This document shows positions 1-5,877 of a DNA stretch of 6,190 nt, in pieces. The stretch's first letter is position 1. Every line of letters starts with the position of its first letter. The DNA comes from an uncultured Kordia sp. (lineage in GTDB: Bacteria; Bacteroidota; Bacteroidia; Flavobacteriales; Flavobacteriaceae). The notes beneath the pieces were generated by a model that saw only the letters and a list, made by a program, of their open reading frames with translations, ran no database searches and was not told the DNA's origin. The stretch spans positions 1 to 6,190 of the forward strand of contig CAJXHW010000114.1 in the NCBI GenBank assembly GCA_913054565.1, given 5' to 3'. The position numbers and the translations under genes were made by a program.

Positions 1-319
1 CTTTGACGATCTGCCTAATTTGAGATTTATCAACACCGAGTGAAACTAAGCGATCAGTCGCGCCGCGGATTAACCCTTTGTGATCTGCACGGTAGGCGTT
101 GAGAAGCTCTTCTTGAGCTTTCACTAGCTCTGGAGAGTACAGAGTGAATAGCACATCCCCTTTGTTCACTTGCTCACCAATCGCGTTGACGTTGAGCTGC
201 TCAACCCAGCCCGCGATGCGAACGTTGGTTTGCCAAACGAGGCTGTCATCAAAGGCGACATAGCCCACGGTTTCAATTCTTGGAGATAGTTTTTCGATGT
301 CATAATTCTTGTAATCCAT
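1..319 (-). CDS. cusB: Partial CusB-like RND efflux periplasmic adaptor, probably not native to this genome
   Basis: The frame is open from an ATG at 319 to the window edge (106 codons, 3' end missing). It reads as a periplasmic adaptor (membrane fusion protein) of heavy-metal RND efflux pumps. Such proteins link the inner-membrane pump CusA to the outer-membrane channel CusC and export Cu(I)/Ag(I). Visible features are RIETVGYVAFDDS near residue 14, the barrel-sandwich segment IAGWVEQL with GEQVNKGDVLFTLYSPEL, the helical-hairpin start VKAQEELLNAYR, and the hairpin return RLVSLGVDKSQI. A complete CusB begins with a signal peptide and metal-binding region. Here only about ten unrelated residues (MDYKNYDIEK) precede the core, so the N-terminal part is missing. 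G+C is about 49% over 1-300, far above the rest of the window, and codon use (CGC, CTC, GCG) differs from its neighbours. The residues resemble Vibrio-type CusB. I infer a join near 283-320. Family call is fairly sure; exact metal is not. Confidence 0.7.
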   Translation of the reverse strand, partial: MDYKNYDIEKLSPRIETVGYVAFDDSLVWQTNVRIAGWVEQLNVNAIGEQVNKGDVLFTLYSPELVKAQEELLNAYRADHKGLIRGATDRLVSLGVDKSQIRQIVK

Positions 320-320
320 T
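283..320. other. Probable composition breakpoint (chimeric join or recent insertion edge)
   Basis: To the left, sequence is GC-richer and encodes CusB-like protein. To the right it is AT-rich flavobacterial sequence. The adaptor homology starts at about residue 11 of the open frame (LSPRIETVGY), which places the switch near 285-300. The ten preceding codons may be the start of a different native gene just after the YegP-like gene. No inverted repeats, integrase or target duplication are visible at the join, which favours an assembly or amplification chimera over a mobile element. Confidence 0.55.
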
Positions 321-332
321 CTATAATTTAGT

Positions 333-662
333 TTAAGAATTATCCTCTACAGTTGCATCTGGTGCGTTATTCTTTACTGAAGCAATACCAGTTTCCATAG
401 CATCTTTACTTGAATACATTTCACTAGTCCCGATAATTTGTCCATTACCAGCCTTTAAATTAAAGTATGGACTACCATTTTTAGCTTCTAATCTGTCAAA
501 TCTATTATCATCTTGTGAATTTGTTCTAACGGATTCTATCCCATTATTACAAGCTGTCTTTGTAGTATAAGCTTCACTACTTAGAATTATTTGACCATTA
601 CCAGCTTTTAAGTTAAATCTGAATTGGTCTGACTTGTCTTTTTTGATTACGAATTTTCCCAT
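333..662 (-). CDS. YegP/DUF1508 (UPF0339) family protein with two repeats
   Basis: This 109-residue protein is built of two copies of the DUF1508 module, about residues 14-51 and 65-103. Both contain FNLKAGNGQII followed by SSEAYTTK or TSEMYSSK, then NGIESVR or TGIASVK. The length matches E. coli YegP, which also has two such modules. The family is small, soluble and without an established biochemical role; no signal peptide or membrane segment is visible. The ATG at 662 is preceded by an A-rich leader typical of Bacteroidetes rather than by a Shine-Dalgarno site. A weak box (TACTTTTA at 694-701, minus strand) lies upstream but lacks the final G and a TTG partner. It lies 76 nt after the 88-codon gene on the same strand, so co-transcription is possible. 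The next open frame begins 13 nt past its stop, across the probable join. Family assignment is confident; function is unknown. Confidence 0.88.
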   Translation of the reverse strand: MGKFVIKKDKSDQFRFNLKAGNGQIILSSEAYTTKTACNNGIESVRTNSQDDNRFDRLEAKNGSPYFNLKAGNGQIIGTSEMYSSKDAMETGIASVKNNAPDATVEDNS

Positions 663-738
663 TTTAAATTGATTAGTTTGTTAATGTTTATTGTAAAAGT
701 ATATTGTCTTAATGTGAGAGTAGGGTTTTTATAACACT

Positions 739-999
739 CTAACTAGCTTCTTCTAAATACAAATCAGTAGACACTAAGAAGCTTTCCAATGTTTCTCTTG
801 ATGTTAGATTATCTTGGATAACGAAGTTATCAATAGCATCCCTTAAACGTAATGACAGATTTAGTTGAATAGCTATTGGAATGTCATTTTCTGAATTGAA
901 CCTTTTAAATAATTCAACAGCTTGTTTTCCGAACTTAGTCTTTTCATCAATCGATTTTGATTCTAATATCCTAAGTATTATATTTTCTATTTCCCCCAT
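739..999 (-). CDS. Small hypothetical protein, helical, unrecognised
   Basis: From the ATG at 999 this encodes 86 residues (MGEIENIILRILESK...). A TTG two codons further upstream (1005) is possible but lies inside a TAnnTTTG promoter box, so the ATG is preferred. The product is charged and appears mostly alpha-helical, with LRILESKSIDEKTKFGKQAVELFKR-type amphipathic stretches (quoted in part) and an acidic end, DLYLEEAS. There is no signal peptide, membrane segment, cysteine cluster or recognisable catalytic motif. Its size and self-overlapping inverted repeat (998-1030) would suit a small regulator or antitoxin, but no DNA-binding helix-turn-helix is evident and no partner toxin lies next to it. 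The YegP-like gene follows on the same strand. A shadow frame on the opposite strand (881-1066) is less protein-like. I do not recognise the family. Confidence 0.6.
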   Translation of the reverse strand: MGEIENIILRILESKSIDEKTKFGKQAVELFKRFNSENDIPIAIQLNLSLRLRDAIDNFVIQDNLTSRETLESFLVSTDLYLEEAS

Positions 1000-1030
1000 A
1001 CCCAAATATACAAATCAAATCATTTGGTAT
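998..1030. repeat. Near-perfect inverted repeat over the promoter and start, possible operator
   Basis: ATACCCAAAT (998-1007) and ATTTGGTAT (1022-1030) are inverted copies differing by one extra C, with 14 nt between them. A second, nested pair is CAAAT (1011-1015) with ATTTG (1022-1026). The arms cover the candidate -7 box and the start codon of the small gene. Such a position suits a repressor or autoregulation site. Function is inferred from position only. Confidence 0.35.
1003..1010 (-). promoter_or_regulatory. Candidate -7 box TATATTTG for the 86-residue gene
   Basis: The minus strand reads TATATTTG, an exact match to the Bacteroidetes TAnnTTTG element, ending 3 nt before the ATG at 999. 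A TTG -33 element at the usual 19-23 nt spacing is not present (CTG occurs there). If the box is used, transcription would start at or next to the start codon and the mRNA would be leaderless. It could also be a chance match in AT-rich DNA. Confidence 0.35.
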
Positions 1031-1080
1031 CAGAAGTCTAGTGTTTATTTTATCAACAATAGTTAAAGTATAGATTGTTA

Positions 1081-1139
1081 ATTACTAGCGCTACATCCAC
1101 ACGCTACCCACACACCCATTATAAGCCCTTTTAACACAC
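1081..1139 (+). repeat. Direct repeat copy 1 (flanks the 124-codon gene)
   Basis: This copy begins ATTACTAGCGCTACA and ends GCCCTTTTAACACAC, both identical to the copy at 1630-1685, with a shared GCTACCCACA in the middle. It contains the palindrome TAGCGCTA (1086-1093). It is strikingly strand-asymmetric, with only about four G in the whole unit and C in roughly a third of positions. It lies upstream of the 124-codon gene, in the same orientation as copy 2 and 549 nt from it. Confidence 0.8.
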
Positions 1140-1174
1140 CATCTGTTGTAACCCTACTAATCTATCAATTATAG

Positions 1175-1182
1175 TATCTTTA
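1175..1182 (+). promoter_or_regulatory. Candidate -7 box TATCTTTA for the 124-codon gene
   Basis: TATCTTTA matches the TAnnTTTG element except for the last base and ends 4 nt before the ATG at 1187, implying a leaderless or nearly leaderless mRNA if used. The nearest upstream TTG (1146-1148) is 26 nt away, longer than the usual spacing. It is suggestive only. If real, it would give the cassette its own promoter. Confidence 0.3.
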
Positions 1183-1186
1183 CCGC

Positions 1187-1561
1187 ATGATAAAAACGAC
1201 TAAGCCATTTGAACTAATCTATTTTTCAGTGTTCCCAACTCGAACAGAAGAGGGAATGATTTATAATTTTATTGCCGTAGATGATTATTCAAAATTTACA
1301 TTTATTACTGGTATTGAACATGACATAACACCAGAGCTGTTATCAAAACACATTGATATTTTAATGCATCACAAAGACTTTAAGAAACCAGCTAAATCTA
1401 AGTTCACGATAATGATACAATATGAACAAGATGTCAATATTGAATCAAAAGTACTTGATGTAATTAAACCGTTTAATGGTGAACTAGTTTTTAATCAAAT
1501 AGAAGTTGTTAAACATACACTACCAGTTATAAAAGCTTTTAACGAGTTTACAAATAAATAG
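1187..1561 (+). CDS. Small conserved-looking protein resembling an integrase/transposase core remnant
   Basis: It encodes 124 residues beginning MIKTTKPFELIYFSVFPTRT. Residues 8-39, especially YNFIAVDDYSKFTF (26-39), resemble the beta-hairpin of the rve integrase catalytic core, where a viDdySr motif follows the first catalytic strand. The first catalytic Asp is not where expected (FELIYFSV), the later S-D-x-G region is absent, and the protein is much shorter than any active transposase. It cannot be an active DDE enzyme and may be a domesticated or decayed fold. The rest (residues 45-124) is charged with two helical stretches and no recognised domain. There is no signal peptide. The gene is intact from ATG to stop and is framed by direct repeats at 1081 and 1630, so it may travel as a cassette. 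The protein type looks familiar from flavobacterial hypothetical proteins, but that is memory, not a search. Confidence 0.6.
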   Translation: MIKTTKPFELIYFSVFPTRTEEGMIYNFIAVDDYSKFTFITGIEHDITPELLSKHIDILMHHKDFKKPAKSKFTIMIQYEQDVNIESKVLDVIKPFNGELVFNQIEVVKHTLPVIKAFNEFTNK

Positions 1562-1589
1562 CTTCACAACCTCACGCCTTCCTATCAAG

Positions 1590-1604
1590 TGTTAACGATT
1601 AACA
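1590..1604. repeat. Perfect inverted repeat TGTTAA-CGA-TTAACA
   Basis: A 6-bp inverted repeat with a 3-nt centre lies 29 nt past the stop of the 124-codon gene and 26 nt before repeat copy 2. No T-run follows on either strand, so it is unlikely to be an intrinsic terminator. It could be a protein-binding site or part of the recombination-like flank of the cassette. Confidence 0.4.
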
Positions 1605-1629
1605 ACACCACACACAAACCTCAGTCACC

Positions 1630-1685
1630 ATTACTAGCGCTACAACCACGGCTACCCACAGTTAATAATAGCCCTTTTAACACAC
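1630..1685 (+). repeat. Direct repeat copy 2
   Basis: This 56-bp unit shares with copy 1 the first 15 bases, the central GCTACCCACA and the final 15 bases (GCCCTTTTAACACAC). The differences are confined to short stretches between these blocks. Within it GGCTA and TAGCC on the minus strand could form a 5-bp stem. It keeps the same C-rich, G-poor bias, which extends upstream through 1561-1629. Canonical attC core sites (RYYYAAC/GTTRRRY) are not seen, so I do not call it an integron site. Confidence 0.8.
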
Positions 1686-1721
1686 GTTTAGGGTTACGAG
1701 TAGGATAATGATGCTAAAAGC

Positions 1722-1750
1722 AAAAAAGATGTACTGTAGTAGCACACCTT
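1722..1750 (-). terminator. Intrinsic terminator of the Rhs-tip/lipoprotein unit
   Basis: On the minus strand AAGGTGTGCT (1750-1741) pairs with AGTACATCTT (1735-1726) around an ACTAC loop. This gives a 10-bp stem with two G-U pairs, running into six consecutive T (1727-1722). It lies 31 nt beyond the lipoprotein stop codon, the right place and orientation to end that transcript. The plus strand has no T-run after the hairpin, so it should act in one direction. Confidence 0.7.
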
Positions 1751-1780
1751 AATTGAATTCTGTATTTATTTTTTATATTA

Positions 1781-2623
1781 TTATTCTACATTAAAATCTA
1801 GAGCAAAATAATCTGAATTTAACTCATAATCTGTACAGTAATAGTCTAAAAACAACTCTAATTTATTATTACCCAAATCTGTTGGTAATACTTTGTATTT
1901 GTACTCTAAACCCTTTATTTCTGTACTATCTTTTGTAACTCCGTTTAATTTAGTTATTAATATTTTCTTACAACTTGGAGGATTTGCTAATTGAGTATCC
2001 AATTCTATGAAATCATTAAGTTTGATTATTTTTAATTTATCAATGTTAGTTATAGTATGAAATTTCCAATCTGACTCTTTGACTTTTCCTGTAGAATCTA
2101 TATCTAATCTATATGCGGGTGAACCTAAACTATTAAACCGAATATAAAAGTCAAAATCTGAATTGACATCATAAGCAATCAAATCTCCAATTAATTTATC
2201 ATTTTCATAAACGACTACCTCTTTAACAACTCCATTCTCATGATAAATAGTTTCTTTACCAGTTTTAACACCAGCTTTATAAGTCGCTAAATATCCAATA
2301 TTTCCGTTTTCATAGTACTCATACACTTTACCAGATACAACACCACCGTCATAAAATGCTTTATATTTTAACTTACCATTTTCATAATACTTCCTAACTT
2401 CTCCATCAAATAATCCTTTTAAAAAAGACCCTTCACTTTTAATATTTCCTGATTTGTAATAAACTAGTTGTAACCCCGTTAGTAGACTATCTTTATCAAT
2501 TGAACCGATTGTGTTCAACTCACCTGTATCATAGTAGGTTTTTTGTTCTTTATCTATATTGTCTTTTTTACAACTAAATATTGTGATTAACAATACGCTC
2601 AGAAAAAATACTTGTCTATTCAT
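1781..2623 (-). CDS. Lipoprotein with MORN/YwqK-type repeats, candidate immunity protein
   Basis: This 280-residue protein has a lipoprotein signal: MNRQVFFLSVLLITIFSC, with the lipidated Cys at 18. Residues 29 to about 150 form tandem repeats of 23-24 residues of the form YYENGKLKYKAFYDGG...SGK. Repeat starts are at about 30, 55, 79, 103 and 127 (YYDTGEL, YYKSGNI, YYENGKL, YYENGNI, YHENGVV). These are the MORN_2 repeats of the YwqK antitoxin family. The remainder (about 155-280) is a beta-rich region with no recognised domain and two Cys (218, 263) that could form a disulfide in the periplasm or at the surface. The residues after Cys18 (KKDNID) are weakly like the Lys/acidic export signals of some Bacteroidetes surface lipoproteins. 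It starts 2 nt after the Rhs-tip gene, so the two are probably translationally coupled, and a terminator follows. By context it may protect against the toxin-like tail encoded upstream. Repeat and lipoprotein calls are firm; the immunity role is inferred. Confidence 0.8.
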   Translation of the reverse strand: MNRQVFFLSVLLITIFSCKKDNIDKEQKTYYDTGELNTIGSIDKDSLLTGLQLVYYKSGNIKSEGSFLKGLFDGEVRKYYENGKLKYKAFYDGGVVSGKVYEYYENGNIGYLATYKAGVKTGKETIYHENGVVKEVVVYENDKLIGDLIAYDVNSDFDFYIRFNSLGSPAYRLDIDSTGKVKESDWKFHTITNIDKLKIIKLNDFIELDTQLANPPSCKKILITKLNGVTKDSTEIKGLEYKYKVLPTDLGNNKLELFLDYYCTDYELNSDYFALDFNVE

Positions 2624-2625
2624 AA

Positions 2626-3780
2626 CTAATTTTTTGGATTAAGAGTGGGTAGTTCAATTGTTCCTTGATTTCCACCACCACCTCCATCTAACTTACTGTC
2701 ATCTGGCATAGGAAACCATCCTTCACCAGTCATAAAAGAATCCTTTCTTTTATTTAAAAAATGTTCAGAACCTGAAGTAGAGCCGTTCCATACTTTTTTA
2801 GGTTTAATAGCCTCATTTGTTTGCTTATAAATTTCCTCTGTAGTTTCTTTTGCTATTTGAAAAACTTTTAAAACTTTTTTAATGTCTTTTGCTAATCTAA
2901 AAAATTCAGTCGGCTTCCCTAATTTCCCATCAAGAATTGCTCCATAAACCTTGTTTAGCATTTTTTTATCAACTTTAGAGCCTCCAAAATTTTTGAGCGA
3001 TTTAATTCCTGCAATTGCCTCGTCTCCATCAAGATAAAGCACATTATGTTTATTTTTAACTTTTATACCAGAACCTTCACCTTTTTTACTATAGAAATCT
3101 ATTCCACCTCCATTCCAGCTATCTCCGTCCCCCATCAGAGAAAAAGCATTATAAGCCATCTTTTTCTTAGCAACTCCTTTAGACCAATTCCCCTTTTCAA
3201 ATGTACTTGTCATTATTTCTGGATTAACCATCTCTACTGGTTTAGAGGCACTAATATTACCATCTTTGTCTATTGTAATATTTTGAACAACACTTATATC
3301 ATGCCAAGTATAATCAAATGATGAACTATGAGTTTCTAGACCTAAAGCTTTAGAACCTCTATTTCTAGTTTTATAAGTAATATCATCATTAATTACTGAA
3401 TGTATTACAATTGTTTTCCCAGTTCTTTCATCATTAATTACAGTAACCCTACGTTTTGTTTCCCCATCTGGGTCTGTATAAATTATAGGATTTCCAGAAA
3501 CATAATTATAATTAGATTCAAATGAGTTCTTTTTAGATTGAGGGTCTAAACTAAACCATCTTCCAACTCTAGGGTCATACATCCTTGCTCCAAAGTCATA
3601 ACTACTTCCAGTAATCCCCTTCAATTCATCGTCCTTTTCCATACCATTGAACCCATAACGGTAGGCTGCACTTGATGCAGACCTATTAGGTACGAGCATA
3701 CCAAACGGATAGTACTCTTTATAAGATAGTACATCAGGAACCTCCCTATTATCTTTTATATTTACACAACTACTATTCAA
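2626..3780 (-). CDS. Orphan Rhs-family C-terminal tip with variable, possibly toxic, tail
   Basis: It encodes 384 residues. Residues about 15-105 are the end of the RHS repeat-associated core: DVLSYKEYYPFGMLVPNR, YRYGFNGMEKDDELKG, then YDFGARMYDPRVGRW, FSLDP and NPIIYTDPDG. After the boundary at about 105 comes a 280-residue tail with no family I recognise: a beta-rich part (108-180), a Gly-rich SLMGDGDSWNGGGIDFYSKK (214-233), a Lys-rich helical part (270-327) and a Gly-rich end (DGGGGGNQG). Full Rhs proteins run to one or several thousand residues, so nearly all of the shell is missing. There is no ATG at the front. The frame opens only at a stop at 3793-3795, and the first usable start is TTG at 3780, only about 15 residues before core homology. 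It is therefore a displaced tip or a 5'-truncated gene. The lipoprotein gene follows at once. Core tip: sure; toxin activity: inference from the Rhs-CT/immunity layout. Confidence 0.8.
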   Translation of the reverse strand: MNSSCVNIKDNREVPDVLSYKEYYPFGMLVPNRSASSAAYRYGFNGMEKDDELKGITGSSYDFGARMYDPRVGRWFSLDPQSKKNSFESNYNYVSGNPIIYTDPDGETKRRVTVINDERTGKTIVIHSVINDDITYKTRNRGSKALGLETHSSSFDYTWHDISVVQNITIDKDGNISASKPVEMVNPEIMTSTFEKGNWSKGVAKKKMAYNAFSLMGDGDSWNGGGIDFYSKKGEGSGIKVKNKHNVLYLDGDEAIAGIKSLKNFGGSKVDKKMLNKVYGAILDGKLGKPTEFFRLAKDIKKVLKVFQIAKETTEEIYKQTNEAIKPKKVWNGSTSGSEHFLNKRKDSFMTGEGWFPMPDDSKLDGGGGGNQGTIELPTLNPKN

Positions 3781-3822
3781 TACAAATGCATCTTATAAAA
3801 TTAACACTTACTAAATGCTATT

Positions 3823-3830
3823 CAAAAATA
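3823..3830 (-). promoter_or_regulatory. Candidate -7 box TATTTTTG upstream of the Rhs tip
   Basis: The minus strand reads TATTTTTG, matching TAnnTTTG, about 43 nt before the TTG start at 3780. The only nearby upstream TTG is 12 nt away, shorter than the usual spacing, so the match is incomplete. If active, this would let the detached Rhs tip be expressed and would make the 3781-3899 gap a divergent promoter region with thrS. Confidence 0.3.
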
Positions 3831-3853
3831 CATTAAAAAACACAACATAAGTA

Positions 3854-3884
3854 TTGTATTAGTAACCTAGAGGTTTTATCTTTG
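3854..3884 (+). promoter_or_regulatory. Promoter of thrS (Bacteroidetes -33/-7 type)
   Basis: TTG at 3854-3856 and TATCTTTG at 3877-3884 are separated by 20 nt, matching the Flavobacterium-type TTG-N(19-23)-TAnnTTTG promoter. Transcription would begin around 3888-3891, leaving a leader of about 25 nt before the ATG at 3915. A start at TTG 3900 would leave only about 10 nt, which supports the ATG. No riboswitch or long attenuator fits in so short a leader. Confidence 0.7.
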
Positions 3885-3914
3885 TCAATTATTTAATTTT
3901 TGAAAACTAAATTT

Positions 3915-5861
3915 ATGATTCAAATTACATTACCAGACGGTAGTATTAGAGAATTTGAGAGTGGCATCACTCCAATGGAAGTTGCTAAAAACATTAGCGA
4001 AGGGTTTGCAAGAAATGTGATTTCTGCACAATTTAACACCGAAACCATTGAAACCACTACCCCATTAACTACTAATGGTGATTTAGTTTTATACACCTGG
4101 AAAGACGATAACGGAAAACAAGCGTTTTGGCACTCAACATCACACATCATGGCGCAAGCTGTTAAGGACTTGTATCCAAATGCAATTTTAACTATTGGCC
4201 CTTCTATTGAGCGTGGATTTTATTATGATATAGATTTTGGTGAAGATACCCTAACCGATAAAGACTTTCCGAAAATAGAAGCTAGAATGTTAGAAATAGC
4301 TCGTGGTAAACACGACTATAAAATGCGTTCTACAACAAAAGCAGAAGCTTTAGACTATTACAAAGCATTAAACAACACATATAAGGTTGAATTAATTGAA
4401 AACCTTGAAGATGGTACTATTACGTTTTGTGACCATGATACCTTTACAGACCTATGTAGAGGTGGCCATATACCAAACACCGGAATTGTAAAGGCAGTTA
4501 AAATATTGAGTCTTGCTGGTGCTTACTGGCGCGGTAATGAAAACAACAAACAATTAACACGTTTATACGGTATATCTTTTCCTAAACAAAAAGAATTAAA
4601 AGAGTATTTAGAACTTTTAGAAGAAGCTAAAAAACGTGATCATAGAAAGCTTGGTAAAGAATTAGAATTGTTTACTTTTTCTAAAAAAGTAGGACAAGGA
4701 TTACCATTATGGCTACCTAAAGGTGCTGCTTTACGTGAACGCTTAGAAAACTTTTTAAAGAAAGCTCAGAAAAAAGCAGGCTATGAAATGGTTATGACAC
4801 CACATATTGGTCAGAAAGAATTGTATGTCACTTCTGGACATTATGAAAAATATGGTGCTGACAGTTTTCAACCTATAACAACCCCTAAAGATGATGAGGA
4901 GTTTTTATTAAAACCAATGAACTGTCCACATCACTGCGAAGTATATAACACCAAGCCTTTTAGCTATAAAGAATTACCTAAACGTTATGCTGAATTTGGT
5001 ACAGTTTATAGATATGAACAAAGTGGTGAATTACACGGATTAACTAGAGTAAGAGGATTTACTCAAGATGATGCGCATATTTTCTGTACACCAGACCAGC
5101 TAGATCAGGAGTTTAAAAATGTTATTGATTTAGTACTATATGTATTCGGTTCATTAGGGTTTGAAAACTTTACTGCTCAAGTTTCTGTTAGAGACATGGA
5201 AAATCCTGATAAATATATCGGATCTACAGAAAACTGGGAAAAAGCTGAAAATGCCATCATTAGTGCTGCAAAAGATAAAGGCTTAAACTATGTTATTGAA
5301 GAAGGGGAAGCGGCATTTTACGGCCCGAAACTTGACTTTATGGTTAAAGATGCCTTAGGTAGAACTTGGCAATTAGGAACAATTCAAGTAGATTACAACT
5401 TACCAGAACGTTTTGATTTAACTTACAAAGGTTCAGATAATGAACTACATAGACCAATAATGATTCATAGAGCTCCTTTTGGAAGTATGGAACGTTTTAT
5501 AGCTATTTTACTAGAGCACACGGGTGGTAACTTCCCATTATGGTTAATGCCAGAACAGGCAATTATATTATCTATTAGTGAAAAATATGAAAAATATGCC
5601 GAAAAAGTTTTAAATTCACTAGAAAATAACGAAATTCGCGCCCTCGTGGACTATCGAAATGAAACGATGGGTAAGAAAATTCGCGATGCAGAAGTTAATA
5701 AAATACCATACATGTTAATTATTGGTGAGCAAGAAGCTGATAATGGTACAATTTCTGTAAGAAAACATGGTGGTGAAGATTTAGGAAGTATTACAATTGA
5801 AGAGTTTTCTGAATTAATATCTAAAGAAATAAAGAGTACATTAAAAGAATTTATAGTTTAA
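3915..5861 (+). CDS. thrS: Threonyl-tRNA synthetase
   Basis: This cytoplasmic class II synthetase charges tRNA-Thr with threonine. It has 648 residues from the ATG at 3915, the usual length, and begins MIQITLPDGS as expected for the TGS domain. An upstream in-frame TTG (3900) would add only KTKF-type residues lacking homology. Order (numbering from ATG): TGS domain 1-62; editing domain with HSTSH at 73-77 and the CRGGH motif with Cys181 and His185; catalytic core about 240-540; anticodon-binding domain about 545-648. Zinc/threonine ligands are Cys337 (MNCPHH), His388 (DDAHIF) and His518 (MIHRAPFG). Motif 2 is FGTVYRYEQSGELHG with its Arg at 366; motif 3 is GSMERF with Arg527. All key residues are present, so both charging and editing of mischarged Ser should work. 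infC begins 16 nt downstream, with no terminator between, in the classic thrS-infC order. Confidence 0.98.
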   Translation: MIQITLPDGSIREFESGITPMEVAKNISEGFARNVISAQFNTETIETTTPLTTNGDLVLYTWKDDNGKQAFWHSTSHIMAQAVKDLYPNAILTIGPSIERGFYYDIDFGEDTLTDKDFPKIEARMLEIARGKHDYKMRSTTKAEALDYYKALNNTYKVELIENLEDGTITFCDHDTFTDLCRGGHIPNTGIVKAVKILSLAGAYWRGNENNKQLTRLYGISFPKQKELKEYLELLEEAKKRDHRKLGKELELFTFSKKVGQGLPLWLPKGAALRERLENFLKKAQKKAGYEMVMTPHIGQKELYVTSGHYEKYGADSFQPITTPKDDEEFLLKPMNCPHHCEVYNTKPFSYKELPKRYAEFGTVYRYEQSGELHGLTRVRGFTQDDAHIFCTPDQLDQEFKNVIDLVLYVFGSLGFENFTAQVSVRDMENPDKYIGSTENWEKAENAIISAAKDKGLNYVIEEGEAAFYGPKLDFMVKDALGRTWQLGTIQVDYNLPERFDLTYKGSDNELHRPIMIHRAPFGSMERFIAILLEHTGGNFPLWLMPEQAIILSISEKYEKYAEKVLNSLENNEIRALVDYRNETMGKKIRDAEVNKIPYMLIIGEQEADNGTISVRKHGGEDLGSITIEEFSELISKEIKSTLKEFIV

Positions 5862-5877
5862 TTAAAATTTTTGAGTC

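Noticed and set aside
881..1066. 61-codon plus-strand frame
   Set aside because: It lies antisense to the 86-residue gene, has a low-complexity Ser/Ile/Asn-rich composition and extends across that gene's promoter; it is a shadow.
1081..1685. Classical integron attC sites or a CRISPR array
   Set aside because: There is no GTTRRRY/RYYYAAC core pair, and only two repeats 549 bp apart with a gene between them rather than short spacers.
1081..1685. Insertion sequence with terminal inverted repeats
   Set aside because: The flanking repeats are direct, and the enclosed gene is too short and lacks catalytic residues for a transposase.
3046..3321. 91-codon plus-strand frame
   Set aside because: It is antisense inside the Rhs tail, rich in Phe/Ile/Ser/Thr as expected from the reverse of an AT-rich gene, and shows no motif.
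3900..3914. TTG at 3900 as start of thrS
   Set aside because: The ATG at 3915 gives the normal ThrRS N-terminus and a sensible leader length from the promoter.
3920..4150. 76-codon minus-strand frame
   Set aside because: It is antisense within the conserved TGS/editing region of thrS and has no support of its own.
5862..5877. Terminator between thrS and infC
   Set aside because: The gap is 16 nt and has no room for a stem; the genes read as one operon.
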